Of a DNA stretch of 64,000 nucleotides, positions 43,559 to 52,046 are shown piece by piece (position 1 is the first letter of the stretch; each line of letters begins with the position of its first letter). The translations under genes were made by a program, and so were the position numbers. The notes under the pieces were generated by a model. It was not told the origin of the DNA and did no database searches. It saw nothing but the letters and a program-made list of their open reading frames with translations. This DNA is from Paenibacillus albus (lineage in GTDB: Bacteria; Bacillota; Bacilli; Paenibacillales; Paenibacillaceae), in NCBI RefSeq assembly GCF_003952225.1, contig NZ_CP034437.1:585001-649000 (forward strand), read 5' to 3'.

Positions 43559-44557
43559 ATGATCAATGTAAATGACGCCCGGCGGAAACAGCTGGATTAC
43601 ATAGGAATTACCCCAGACACACTCACATTCTTGAAGTCGCACGAGCAAACGTTCAAGCAAATTACAGAGCTAGTCGTGGATGAGCTGTATGATCGCATTT
43701 ACAAGCAGCCCGAGCTGGCTGCCATTATTACTGCTCACAGCACGATTGAGCGGCTGAAATCGACGCAAATCTGGTATTTTCAATCGATGACCGCCGGGCT
43801 GATCGACGAGGCTTTCATTGAGAAGCGCCTCTTCATCGGCTCTTTGCATTCGCGCATTGGGCTTACGACGGAATGGTACCTCGGCACCTATATGTTATAT
43901 CTCGACATCGCGACTCATTATTTGATGAGCGCCGTGCCGGATCAATGGCTCCAAATTATTCAAGCATTGTCCAAAATGTTTAATTTCGACTCCCAGCTCG
44001 TCCTAGAAGCGTACGAGAAGGATGAGAAGGCGCTTGTCCAACAGATGGCCGACGACCGCCAGCAGATGATTACGACCATCAGCTCCGCCGTACAGGAGCT
44101 TGCCACGATGATGATCGAACTGACGAGCAGCACGCAGTCTGTGGCTGATACTGCAACGCATACCGCACAGCTGCAAGAGGACTCGCTCGGCAAAGTCGAG
44201 CAGCTAAGCGCGCAGATGAAGGACATTCAGCTGATGGGCGGCGTCATTCAGGAAGTCGCCGATCAGACGAATCTGCTTGGACTCAACGCTGCCATTGAAG
44301 CAGCGCGTGCCGGCGAGAGCGGGTACGGCTTTGAGATCGTCGCGAGGGAAATCCGCAAGCTCGCGCAGAGCTCGAAGCAATCATCGAAGACGATTCACGA
44401 GAAGCTGCGTGATATGAATGCGATTATCGGCGATGTGAGGCAGCGCAACGATGAGACCGTGAAGCTCGCGCGCAGCCAGGCCGAGAGCTCTAAGGAGCTG
44501 GCTAGCTTCGTGAGCATGATCGAGACGATTACCGATGAGCTGAACAAGCTGTCCTAA
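43559..44557 (+). CDS. hemAT: HemAT-type globin-coupled chemotaxis transducer
   Basis: The 332-residue soluble protein has an N-terminal protoglobin domain (about 1-165; proximal His in [20 protein letters not shown]) and a C-terminal methyl-accepting signalling domain (hairpin tip [36 protein letters not shown]). In B. subtilis HemAT binds oxygen and drives aerotaxis through CheA. This version is ~100 residues shorter than B. subtilis HemAT, with a shorter signalling coiled coil, so it may signal to a partner other than the main chemotaxis array. ATG 43559 has AGAGGAG 11 bases upstream. Confidence 0.92.
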   Translation: MINVNDARRKQLDYIGITPDTLTFLKSHEQTFKQITELVVDELYDRIYKQPELAAIITAHSTIERLKSTQIWYFQSMTAGLIDEAFIEKRLFIGSLHSRIGLTTEWYLGTYMLYLDIATHYLMSAVPDQWLQIIQALSKMFNFDSQLVLEAYEKDEKALVQQMADDRQQMITTISSAVQELATMMIELTSSTQSVADTATHTAQLQEDSLGKVEQLSAQMKDIQLMGGVIQEVADQTNLLGLNAAIEAARAGESGYGFEIVAREIRKLAQSSKQSSKTIHEKLRDMNAIIGDVRQRNDETVKLARSQAESSKELASFVSMIETITDELNKLS

Positions 44558-44566
44558 GCTTCATGT

Positions 44567-44596
44567 AAGAGAGCCGCGCAAGCAGGCTCTCTTTGT
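44567..44596 (+). terminator. Terminator of hemAT
   Basis: AGAGAGCC pairs with GGCTCTCT, then TTGTTC. Confidence 0.85.
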
Positions 44597-44619
44597 TCAT
44601 TTACCGCTCGCATGGAGGC

Positions 44620-44991
44620 TTATCGGACATTATGGAGCGCCTCCAGCGCCGCCTGCTCATCCGGCAGGAAGAAGAACTGTTTGCCTTGATTGCTCTCGTA
44701 GATGAAGTCCTTCAAGCTCTTGCTGTTATATCCGCTGAAGTCACCGACAATCGCAAGCTTCACTTTGTAATTCGTAAACTTCTGCAAAATATCGCCAGCG
44801 AGCTTCGTGCTCAGGTCGAAGAACGGCTCGGCAATAGCTGACTTGTGAATGAGCAGCTTATAGCAGCCGTCATGGTTGTATTGGATAGTCGCCATCAGAT
44901 CAAGTGCATCCTGCACACTGACTATAACGACCTCTTCGCTTTCTATGATGGCAATACTGGAGCTGCCGCTGTTGTTCAACGTAACGTTCAT
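44620..44991 (-). CDS. DUF4180 family protein
   Basis: The 123-residue protein fits DUF4180: VVSVQDALDLMATIQYNHDG, then AEPFFDLSTKLAGDILQKFT and LAIVGDFSGYNSKSLKDFIY. The alternating strand-helix pattern suggests an STAS-like small alpha/beta fold. Function is unknown; members occur singly in many Firmicutes. AGGAGG lies 9 bases before the ATG. Single-gene unit, convergent with hemAT. Confidence 0.88.
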   Translation of the reverse strand: MNVTLNNSGSSSIAIIESEEVVIVSVQDALDLMATIQYNHDGCYKLLIHKSAIAEPFFDLSTKLAGDILQKFTNYKVKLAIVGDFSGYNSKSLKDFIYESNQGKQFFFLPDEQAALEALHNVR

Positions 44992-45106
44992 TGTTTTTAC
45001 CCTCCTGGGAGCATGCTATCGTTCTTATCTATTATAGCGGTTTGTGATGCCGGAGCGGAATGAGTAAACTAGAGCTATATAGAGATATACAAGGAGGCTT
45101 TCCACC

Positions 45107-46171
45107 ATGAACGATGCAACACCTGCAATGGAGATTGGAATAAGTACTTTTCTGGAGACGACGCCAGACCCGGCGACAGGCCGCATCATGAGCCACGCCG
45201 AGCGGCTTCGCAATGCGGTGGAGGAGATGATGCTCGCCGATCAAGTCGGACTTGATGTATACGGCATCGGGGAGCACCACCGTCCGGACTACGCGGGCAC
45301 GGCTCCCGCCGTTGTGCTTGCTGCAGGCGCGGCGGTTACGAAGCGGATCCGGCTCACAAGCGCCGTAACGGTGCTGTCCTCGGACGATCCGGTGCGCGTC
45401 TATCAAGCATTCTCGACGCTTGACGGCATCTCGAACGGACGCGCGGAAATTATGGCAGGCCGCGGCTCGTTCATCGAGTCCTTCCCGCTGTTTGGCTACA
45501 GCCTGGACGATTATAATGAGCTGTTCGAAGAGAAGCTGGAGCTGCTGCTTGCGATTCGCGATTCCGAGAAGGTGAATTGGCGCGGCGGTCACCGCCCGGC
45601 TATCGAGAACCTCGGCGTCTATCCGCGCTCCGTGCAGAAGCCGCTTCCGGTGTGGATCGCCAGCGGCGGCAATGCGGAATCCGCTGTTCGCGCAGGCCTG
45701 CTCGGGCTCCCGATCGCATTCGCGATTATCGGCGGCATGCCGGAGCAATTCGCACCGCTGGTCGATCTCTACAAGCGAGCTGCTGCATCGGCCGGACATG
45801 ACCCGGCGAAGCTGCAAATCGCGACGCATTCGCACGGCTTTGTCGGCGATGACAATGACCGCACAGCGGATCTGTTCTTCGCGCCGACCGCCGCGCAGAT
45901 GAACGTCATCGGCCGCGAGCGCGGCTGGGGCGGGGAATATACAAGGGCGACGTACGATGCCGCGCGCAGCTTGCGCGGTGCACTCTATGTCGGCGATCCG
46001 GAAACCGTCGCCGAGAAGATCGTGCTGCTGCGCAAGAACCTCGGAGTCACGCGGTTCTTCCTGCACGTGAACGTCGGCACGATGCCGCACAAGGAAGTGC
46101 TGCACGCCATTGAGCTGCTCGGCACGAAGGTTGCGCCGCTTGTTCGTCAAGCATTGGGCCAAGGCCAATAA
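45107..46171 (+). CDS. LLM-class flavin-dependent oxidoreductase
   Basis: The 354-residue protein is a bacterial-luciferase-like TIM barrel that uses reduced FMN/F420-type flavin and oxygen. Seen: GIGEHHRPDY (conserved EHH of the barrel), VLSSDDPVRVYQAFSTLDGI, RAEIMAGRGSFIESFPLFGY, and PVWIASGGNAES. AGGAGG is 9 bases before the ATG. A small ABM-like gene follows by 15 bp, so an oxygenase pair handling an organic substrate is plausible. Substrate unknown. Confidence 0.93.
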   Translation: MNDATPAMEIGISTFLETTPDPATGRIMSHAERLRNAVEEMMLADQVGLDVYGIGEHHRPDYAGTAPAVVLAAGAAVTKRIRLTSAVTVLSSDDPVRVYQAFSTLDGISNGRAEIMAGRGSFIESFPLFGYSLDDYNELFEEKLELLLAIRDSEKVNWRGGHRPAIENLGVYPRSVQKPLPVWIASGGNAESAVRAGLLGLPIAFAIIGGMPEQFAPLVDLYKRAAASAGHDPAKLQIATHSHGFVGDDNDRTADLFFAPTAAQMNVIGRERGWGGEYTRATYDAARSLRGALYVGDPETVAEKIVLLRKNLGVTRFFLHVNVGTMPHKEVLHAIELLGTKVAPLVRQALGQGQ

Positions 46172-46186
46172 AGAGGAGGTTTCACC

Positions 46187-46525
46187 ATGTCCTCAGGAAT
46201 AGCTTCTATTGCTACCTATCGACCACATCCCGGTAAAGAAGACGAGCTATTGAAGATTGTAAGGCGGCACTTGCCTACGCTTCGCGCTGAAGGGTTCATT
46301 ACAGAGATGACGCCGCTGCATCTGCAAGCGGCGGACGGTTCGATCCTGGAAATCTTCGAGTGGGCGTCCGCAGAAGCGAAGGACGCCGCTCATCGGTCAC
46401 CCGCAGTACGCGAGCTGTGGGGCGCCATGATGGAAGTGGCAGAGATGGCCGCGCTCGCGAGCCTCGCGGAAGCGGCGCAGCCTTTCTCGAACTTCCGCAA
46501 GCTAGAGCTGCAGCAGCAGCATTAA
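46187..46525 (+). CDS. Small ABM/DUF-like ferredoxin-fold protein
   Basis: The 112-residue product starts SIATYRPHPGKEDELLKIVR and continues LRAEGFITEMTPLHLQAADG and ILEIFEWASAEAKDAAHRSP, the pattern of dimeric alpha/beta-barrel (ABM-like) proteins. GAGGAGG precedes the ATG. It follows the LLM oxidoreductase by 15 bp and is probably co-translated with it; it may bind the same product or act as its own small oxygenase. Its last 24 bp overlap the convergent permease gene. Confidence 0.72.
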   Translation: MSSGIASIATYRPHPGKEDELLKIVRRHLPTLRAEGFITEMTPLHLQAADGSILEIFEWASAEAKDAAHRSPAVRELWGAMMEVAEMAALASLAEAAQPFSNFRKLELQQQH

Positions 46526-47875
46526 GTACACCATAAGCGCTGCCCCCATGAAGGCGGCGAATTTGTAGTTCGGCCGCGCCAGCTCGAAGACGGTTCGCTT
46601 AAACAGCCCTGACAGCAGATTGTTCACCGCTGACGCCGGCGAAACCGTGTTCGAGACGGCCCAGCTGCCGAGCAGCAGCACAGCCATATAGATTGGCGTT
46701 GCGCCTACGCTCTGCGGATCGACGCCGTTCGCGAAGACGCTGACGAGCACGATTGGATGCAGGCCGATAATAGATGTGCCTGCGATCAGTACAATAGCGA
46801 GGAGCGAGAACGCTACCGCAATCGGCAGCGGAATAAGGTCCAGCATCTTCGGCACGAACGCGCCGAAGCCGACCGCGCCGACAGCTCCGCTGAAGAAGCC
46901 TGCGGCGAGAAACAGCGTAATCTCTTTCTTCAATGCCGGCAGCGTAACATTCAGATGATTGGTCAGTCCTTGGCGATACGTCGCCTTTGCCCCTTTGGCG
47001 AAGCACCAGATTAAGGGGAAAAAGACAGCAGACATGCACGTGATAATCACCATAGGCACGTCGATTAGCGGTTCAAGCAGAAGAATGACGCCAATGGCAC
47101 AAATGAGATAGACAGCAAGTCCGACCGGAAAAACAGCCTTACTCTTCTCTCCCGCAAGCTCCGTCAATCCGGTGGAGTCAGCCTCGGAAGCATCCTCCTG
47201 ATCCTCTCCTACTTGCTTTAATTTCGAATAGTCCATCACGAAACTAATAACAAGAGTAAGCAGCGACAGCACGATTAGATAGGGCAGCAGCGCCGACCAG
47301 TTCAGGTTCAGCGCCGTCGTTACAATCGCCATGGCTGCAAAATACGGCGACCAACAGATCGCCCCTGCAAACCCCCGATTCAGTGCGCCTGCAAGCAACC
47401 CCTCCATCTTCGGCCTTGGTTTGACGAAGGCGAGATGATACACAACGGGAATGGAGCCCACATTAATGAACGCTCCCATAATTTGCGTCAGCAGCTGTGT
47501 GCCGATGAACATGACGCTGCCGCTTCTCAGACTCGTGTCGTAGAACTTTCTAAGCGCCTCTACGTAAGCCGGAATACGCACCGGGATACCGAACAATGGA
47601 GCGAAGACGAACAACGTCACAAGCGTCGCATTAATGCCCGCTGATTCAAACCAGACACGGGCGCTCGCCTGCTGAACGATCAAGAGCACTGCGCCCCCAG
47701 CGATAAAAGCAGATGTGAGCCACAGTGTCATGCCCCTCAGCTGCGGTAGAAGCACCGCCATCGCAATAAAGACGAGCCCTCCTAGAGCCCAGACGAGCCA
47801 ATCCGCGCCTGTCAGCTGTAAAGCAATGAATACGGCGGCGAGTGCGAATATGAGTAAACGATCGATTTTGAACAT
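46502..47875 (-). CDS. Polytopic membrane transporter, ion-transporter-like
   Basis: The 457-residue protein has about 12 hydrophobic helices in two halves, with a charged loop near 225-245 (QEDASEADSTGLTELAGEKS). Each half has a re-entrant-like stretch: GAFINVGSIPVVYHLAFVKP and WAVSNTVSPASAVNNLLSGL, which resembles the SNT-xPA-xN sequences of the ion transporter (ArsB/NhaD/CitM) superfamily. Substrate unknown; an anion or organic acid is a reasonable guess. A run of GGGG lies 11 bases before the ATG. Its end overlaps the small convergent gene by 24 bp. Confidence 0.65.
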   Translation of the reverse strand: MFKIDRLLIFALAAVFIALQLTGADWLVWALGGLVFIAMAVLLPQLRGMTLWLTSAFIAGGAVLLIVQQASARVWFESAGINATLVTLFVFAPLFGIPVRIPAYVEALRKFYDTSLRSGSVMFIGTQLLTQIMGAFINVGSIPVVYHLAFVKPRPKMEGLLAGALNRGFAGAICWSPYFAAMAIVTTALNLNWSALLPYLIVLSLLTLVISFVMDYSKLKQVGEDQEDASEADSTGLTELAGEKSKAVFPVGLAVYLICAIGVILLLEPLIDVPMVIITCMSAVFFPLIWCFAKGAKATYRQGLTNHLNVTLPALKKEITLFLAAGFFSGAVGAVGFGAFVPKMLDLIPLPIAVAFSLLAIVLIAGTSIIGLHPIVLVSVFANGVDPQSVGATPIYMAVLLLGSWAVSNTVSPASAVNNLLSGLFKRTVFELARPNYKFAAFMGAALMVYLMLLLQL

Positions 47876-47991
47876 ATGATCTCAGTCCCCTACTGTAACT
47901 ATAAGCAATTATTTCCCTATCATAACTCCATCTTGAGCGCGAGCATAGCAGAAGAAGCCAGCCATGGCGGCTGACCTCCTGTTCGTTCGTG

Positions 47992-48750
47992 CTATAGAGA
48001 GCCCCAATACAGCCGGGTCTCGTAATCGAAGTTCACCAATCCATCTTTTTGGCATTGTTCAAACAGGGTCCTCAGTGCAGCCATCATCGGTTCGTACTTC
48101 GGATCGCCGGACACCGGAACGAAGGAAGAGGAAGCAAGTCGGCCGCATAAGCCTTCATAGTCGAACTGCTGCTGATTCTCGAACCTTACCTCCTGCATAG
48201 CTCCAGGGCGGAAGAAGGCAGCGAGCGCTTCGGGCAAAATATTCTTCTGATTGACGGTTTTGTAGTCCGTGCCATACGTTAGCAGCAGCTGCTCGTAGCC
48301 TTCCCGAAACGGCGTGCCTTCGGTGAGCGGCGTGTTCCAGATGAGTACGGCCTTGCCGTCGTCCTGGCGCAAGATTCGCTTGAACTCGGCTCTTGCAAGC
48401 GTCCGGTCAAACCAATGGAACGACTGGGCGCAGACGATGAAATCGACCGAATGGTCCGCAAGCCCCGTTTCCTCTGCCGAACCCGTGGCCGTCCGAAAGC
48501 CGCTCTTCGCGCCAAGCTGCGCCACTGCAGCCTCTCGCATCGGCTCGTTAGGTTCAACGGCAATGACGCTGCTCCCCCGTTCAAGCAGCAGCCCGGAGAA
48601 AATGCCCGTGCCCGCCCCTACATCGGCAATCAGGCTATGGGAAGTAAACCCAACCGTATCGTACAAATAATCGACCGCCGCTTGCGGATAGGTCGGACGG
48701 TATTTCACATAGGCGTCCACCTTACCCGAGAATCGTGCTTTGCTGTCCAT
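47992..48750 (-). CDS. Class I SAM-dependent methyltransferase
   Basis: A 252-residue methyltransferase with motif I ADVGAGTGIFSGLLL near 43, acidic AVEPNEPMRE, and SVDFIVCAQSFHWFD (motif IV region). N-terminal RFSGKVDAYVKYRPTYP is common in UbiE/Trm-like small-molecule methyltransferases of Firmicutes. Substrate unknown. AAGGAG is 12 bases before the ATG. It lies 24 bp after the DODA-type dioxygenase gene on the same strand; the two are probably co-transcribed and may modify the same aromatic compound. Confidence 0.88.
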   Translation of the reverse strand: MDSKARFSGKVDAYVKYRPTYPQAAVDYLYDTVGFTSHSLIADVGAGTGIFSGLLLERGSSVIAVEPNEPMREAAVAQLGAKSGFRTATGSAEETGLADHSVDFIVCAQSFHWFDRTLARAEFKRILRQDDGKAVLIWNTPLTEGTPFREGYEQLLLTYGTDYKTVNQKNILPEALAAFFRPGAMQEVRFENQQQFDYEGLCGRLASSSFVPVSGDPKYEPMMAALRTLFEQCQKDGLVNFDYETRLYWGSL

Positions 48751-48774
48751 TGCAGCATCACTCTCCTTACGATT

Positions 48775-49545
48775 TTAGTCGAACTGCCAGCAGCTCAGAC
48801 TGAGGCTGCCCAGCTGGTAGCTGCGATGAAGAAGCGTCGCCTTGCGGCTAGCGTCTCCTGCTCCCATCGCGAGGAACAGCGGGATGAAATGCTCGGTCGT
48901 CGGCACCGACTCTACGGCATAAGGCGCCTGCTCGCGGTAGCGGAACAACGCTTCGGTGTCCCAGCTCATAAGCTTGCTCTCCAGCCACTCGTCGAACTTG
49001 ACCGCCCACTCGTCCGCCTCTGCCGCCCGCCAATTCAATCGGCGTAAATTATGAACCGTGCCGCCGCTGCCAATAATAAGAACGTCCTGCTCCCGCAGCG
49101 CACCCAAGGCTCTGCCGATCTGATACTGCTGTTCATTCGTCAGATTCGGATTAACGGACATCGCGATGACCGGAATGTCCGCATCCGGATACACTAATTT
49201 CAACACTGCCCATGCGCCGTGGTCAAGGCCTCTCGTCTCATCAAGCTCGCTTGGAATGCCGTGCTGCGTGAATAGAGCCTGAATCTGCTCGCTTAACGCT
49301 CGGCTGCCGTTCGCCGGATACGTCATTTGGTACAGCTCATCCTGGAAGCCGGAGAAGTCATAGATCGTGCTGTATGTGCTGACTGCGCTGACCTTCTGCA
49401 CCGAAGTTTCCCAATGCGCGGAGAAGAGCACAATCGCCTTCGGCCGCGGTCTGGTTGAAGCGAAATTTTTCAGAAAATCACTGTAGTCATGCTGTTCCAA
49501 TACTAATGAAGGCGCACCGTGCGCGAAGAAATAAGCTGGCATCAT
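48775..49545 (-). CDS. DODA-type (LigB) extradiol ring-cleavage dioxygenase
   Basis: The 256-residue enzyme fits the YgiD/4,5-DOPA dioxygenase group. Metal ligands: His in FFAHGAPS near 9, His in LFSAHWE near 44, LDHGAWAVLKLVYP and a late His in TTEHFIPLFLAMG. It would cleave catechols using Fe(II) or Zn(II) and oxygen in the cytoplasm. GGGAGAG precedes the ATG. It is divergent from an XRE-cupin regulator across an AT-rich promoter region with an inverted repeat. Confidence 0.92.
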   Translation of the reverse strand: MMPAYFFAHGAPSLVLEQHDYSDFLKNFASTRPRPKAIVLFSAHWETSVQKVSAVSTYSTIYDFSGFQDELYQMTYPANGSRALSEQIQALFTQHGIPSELDETRGLDHGAWAVLKLVYPDADIPVIAMSVNPNLTNEQQYQIGRALGALREQDVLIIGSGGTVHNLRRLNWRAAEADEWAVKFDEWLESKLMSWDTEALFRYREQAPYAVESVPTTEHFIPLFLAMGAGDASRKATLLHRSYQLGSLSLSCWQFD

Positions 49546-49577
49546 AGTCGTTTCTCTCCCTTATGTGAGTTTGATAT

Positions 49578-49616
49578 ATATTAGTATTAACAAATTATTT
49601 TCTATATAACTAATAT
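49578..49616. promoter_or_regulatory. Inverted repeat in divergent promoter region
   Basis: ATATTAGT (49578-49585) and ACTAATAT (49609-49616) are perfect inverted copies 23 bp apart, centred between the dioxygenase and the XRE-cupin regulator. The surrounding 130 bp are far more AT-rich than the rest of the window. Confidence 0.5.
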
Positions 49617-49706
49617 TATGCCTGAAGAGCTAGTAAGTCAACTTGGAAATTGTTAATATCAACTTATATTTTGTATGATAAATATTTGAGTTAGGGTGAA
49701 CATAGA

Positions 49707-50258
49707 ATGGATATCGGCTCTTCGATTCGAGCGATCCGCAAGCGCAAGCACATCACGATTGCCCAAATCTGCGAGGAAACCGGCCTGTCGCAAGGTTTTC
49801 TCAGTCAGGTGGAGACGAATAAGACGTCCCCCTCCATCTCCACGCTGGAGAGCATCGCTAGAGCTCTGAAGGTCCCGCTTGCTTATTTACTGCTGCAAAA
49901 GGAAGATCGGATGAAGATCGTTCGCAAGGGAGAACGGCGCATCACATCGAGCGGCAGCGAGCAGTTTAAGGTGGAGCATCTTAGCGCTACAGATAAAGTA
50001 CGGATCGTCATCGTCGAGCTGTCTCCAGGCGCGTCAACCGGCATGGAGCCGCACGCCCATGAAGGCGAAGAAGTGCATGTGGTCATTAAAGGAAGTATTT
50101 ACGCCGAGCAAGGCGAAGATGCAGCAGAGTTTCACGAGGGCGATTCCTTCAGCTGGAACGCCTGCATTCCTCATCTCGTTCGCAATATCGGCGAGGAGAC
50201 GGCGGTAGTTCTCATCTCGGTCTATACAGAGACGGATTATCAGCCGGACCGGCTGTAA
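49707..50258 (+). CDS. XRE-cupin transcriptional regulator
   Basis: A 183-residue regulator with an N-terminal lambda-type HTH (IGSSIRAIRKRKHITIAQIC, ETGLSQGFLSQVETNKTSPS) and a C-terminal cupin (about 75-180: MEPHAHEGEEVHVVIKGSIY, EGDSFSWNACIPHLVRN) with two His suited to metal or small-molecule binding. The layout is that of PuuR/MppR-type regulators of small-molecule metabolism. Divergent from the dioxygenase-methyltransferase pair, which it most likely controls. Only a weak ribosome site (AGGG) is present. Confidence 0.92.
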   Translation: MDIGSSIRAIRKRKHITIAQICEETGLSQGFLSQVETNKTSPSISTLESIARALKVPLAYLLLQKEDRMKIVRKGERRITSSGSEQFKVEHLSATDKVRIVIVELSPGASTGMEPHAHEGEEVHVVIKGSIYAEQGEDAAEFHEGDSFSWNACIPHLVRNIGEETAVVLISVYTETDYQPDRL

Positions 50259-50393
50259 TTACGCGGATTGAAGGCATGGAATATAGCAAATGCTAAGGTC
50301 CTGTAAAGCAATCGTCAGTGGCTTGCTTACATATGGAGCAAACGGTATCATTACGGGGTTAGCATTATTTTAGAAAAATGAGGGATTATGGAC

Positions 50394-51341
50394 ATGGTAC
50401 AGCCGAAAATCATTATCGACGCCGATACGGGAATTGATGACGCACTCGCGATTCTATACGGGGTCAAATCCGGTAAGGCAGATATTATAGGCATCACGTC
50501 GGTCTTCGGCAACATTCCCGTCGAACTTGCGACCGAGAACGCGCTCAAGGTGCTGAAGCTTGCCGGACTGGAAGGACAAATTCCCGTCAACCAAGGCGCA
50601 GCGCAGCCGCTCGTGCGCAAAGTAGACCTATTCCCTACATTCGTTCATGGCAGCAACGGCATTGGCGATGTTGAAATTCCGCACACCGCACAGCGTCCGG
50701 TAGAGGAAGCGGCAGCGGACTTTATTGTTCGTCAAGCAAGTGAGCTGCGTGGAGAGCTCGTCATCGTTGCGCTCGGACGCCTTACGAATCTGGCGCATGC
50801 GCTTCAGAAGGACCCTGAGCTTCCTTCGAAAATCAAACAAGTATACATTATGGGCGGCGCCGTTCGCGTACCAGGCAATATTACGCCAACCGCTGAAGCG
50901 AATATATGGGGTGACCCGGAAGCAGCGAGCCTTGTCATCGAGTCGGGACTTCCGATTACGCTGATTGGTCTTGATGTCACTTTGCAAACGATGCTGCATC
51001 AGTCGCACCTCGACGCGCTTAAAGCTTCCTGCAAGCCAGAGAATCGGGACGTGGTCAGCTTCTTGAACGATTCGATGCAGTTCTACTTCAATTTCTACCA
51101 TGAATCGAACGGCTACAATCAATGTGCCCCGATGCATGATCCACTTACGGTACTGGCGGCAATTGAGCCCGGGGTTGTACAGACGGAGCAGCTGCTGCTA
51201 TCGGTGGAATGTCATGGCGAGCATTGTCTCGGCATGACAGTCGCTGACTTGCGGCCGAAGCCTTCCGTCGGAACGCCGGTTAACGTTGGCGTTCAGGTGG
51301 ACGCTAAGCGGGCGGTTGAGCTGCTGCTTGGCGTATTCTAA
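50394..51341 (+). CDS. Inosine-uridine-preferring nucleoside hydrolase
   Basis: The 315-residue IU-NH enzyme has the calcium-binding DADTGIDDALAILYG at its N-terminus, GSNGIGDVEIP near 85, and IMGGAVRVPGNITPTAEAN-type active-site loops, ending with HDPLTVLAAIEP (metal Asp). It hydrolyses ribonucleosides to base and ribose in salvage. ATG 50394 is preferred because GAGGG lies 9 bases upstream, too near to the alternative ATG at 50388. Followed by a bidirectional terminator. Confidence 0.94.
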   Translation: MVQPKIIIDADTGIDDALAILYGVKSGKADIIGITSVFGNIPVELATENALKVLKLAGLEGQIPVNQGAAQPLVRKVDLFPTFVHGSNGIGDVEIPHTAQRPVEEAAADFIVRQASELRGELVIVALGRLTNLAHALQKDPELPSKIKQVYIMGGAVRVPGNITPTAEANIWGDPEAASLVIESGLPITLIGLDVTLQTMLHQSHLDALKASCKPENRDVVSFLNDSMQFYFNFYHESNGYNQCAPMHDPLTVLAAIEPGVVQTEQLLLSVECHGEHCLGMTVADLRPKPSVGTPVNVGVQVDAKRAVELLLGVF

Positions 51342-51348
51342 ATAAAGA

Positions 51349-51390
51349 GAAAGACGGAGCAGCCTGATGTGGCTGCTCCGTCTTTTGTTT
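51349..51390. terminator. Bidirectional terminator, nucleoside hydrolase / ohr
   Basis: AAAGACGGAGCAGCC pairs with GGCTGCTCCGTCTTT, a 15-bp perfect stem; T-rich on the + strand and mildly on the other. Confidence 0.95.
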
Positions 51391-51393
51391 TTT

Positions 51394-51825
51394 TTAACCG
51401 ATATGTTGGCCGTTCACCACAAGCTTCGTCTCAATATTGCCGCGGGTTGCTCTGGAGTATGGGCACACGCCATGGGCCGCTTTAACCAATTCCTCCGCTA
51501 CTTGCTGCTCGACGCCATCCACGTTCACATGCAGCTGCACTGCCAGCTCGAAGCCGCCGTCCGCTGCTTTGCCGATACTCACATGCGCCGTTACATCGGT
51601 TCCCTCATGCTGCACCTTCTTCATGCGCGCCACCAGATTCAGCGCACTATCGAAGCAAGCCGCGTAACCTCCTGCGAATAGCTGCTCTGGGTTGGTGCCA
51701 GCTTCACCATTGCCGCCAAGTGCCTTCGGCATCCGGATTTGAAGATCAAGCACCCCGTCTGACGATGTAATTACTCCGTTACGTCCGCCTTCTGCCGTTG
51801 CGATTGCTGTGTATAATGCTTCCAT
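51394..51825 (-). CDS. ohr: Organic hydroperoxide resistance protein Ohr
   Basis: The 143-residue OsmC/Ohr-family peroxidase has the two catalytic Cys in GYAACFDSAL near 57 and GVCPYSRAT near 122, and the expected length. It reduces organic hydroperoxides with lipoyl-dependent electrons in the cytoplasm. AGGAG lies 11 bases before the ATG. An AT-rich palindromic tract of the OhrR-operator type lies 30 bp upstream. The regulator gene ohrR is not adjacent, so it must be elsewhere. Confidence 0.95.
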   Translation of the reverse strand: MEALYTAIATAEGGRNGVITSSDGVLDLQIRMPKALGGNGEAGTNPEQLFAGGYAACFDSALNLVARMKKVQHEGTDVTAHVSIGKAADGGFELAVQLHVNVDGVEQQVAEELVKAAHGVCPYSRATRGNIETKLVVNGQHIG

Positions 51826-51853
51826 TTGTATGATCGCTCCTCATTTATATTTT

Positions 51854-51881
51854 ATACAATTTAATTTGATACAATTAATTT
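51854..51881 (-). promoter_or_regulatory. Candidate OhrR operator
   Basis: Read on the minus strand, AATTGTAT occurs twice (around 51870 and 51855) within an AATTAA-rich tract, close to the TACAATTAAATTGTAT-type OhrR site of B. subtilis ohrA. Found by eye. Confidence 0.6.
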
Positions 51882-52046
51882 AACATCATGATTGCCGTTC
51901 GTCAATGACAAAAAAAGCATTTCCGTGTATAAGCACATCTTTGCTTTACACAACCTTTACATTCTGTCGCGCTGGGCTGTGGTAGGATGGGCATAACTAT
52001 GCTTCTCGGAGCAACTCTCAGCAGAAAGGAATGGAACGCGATCGCG

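Noticed and set aside
45032-46168. 378-codon frame antisense to the LLM oxidoreductase
   Set aside because: Mirror of a strong coding frame; Arg/His/Cys-rich with no domain or ribosome site.
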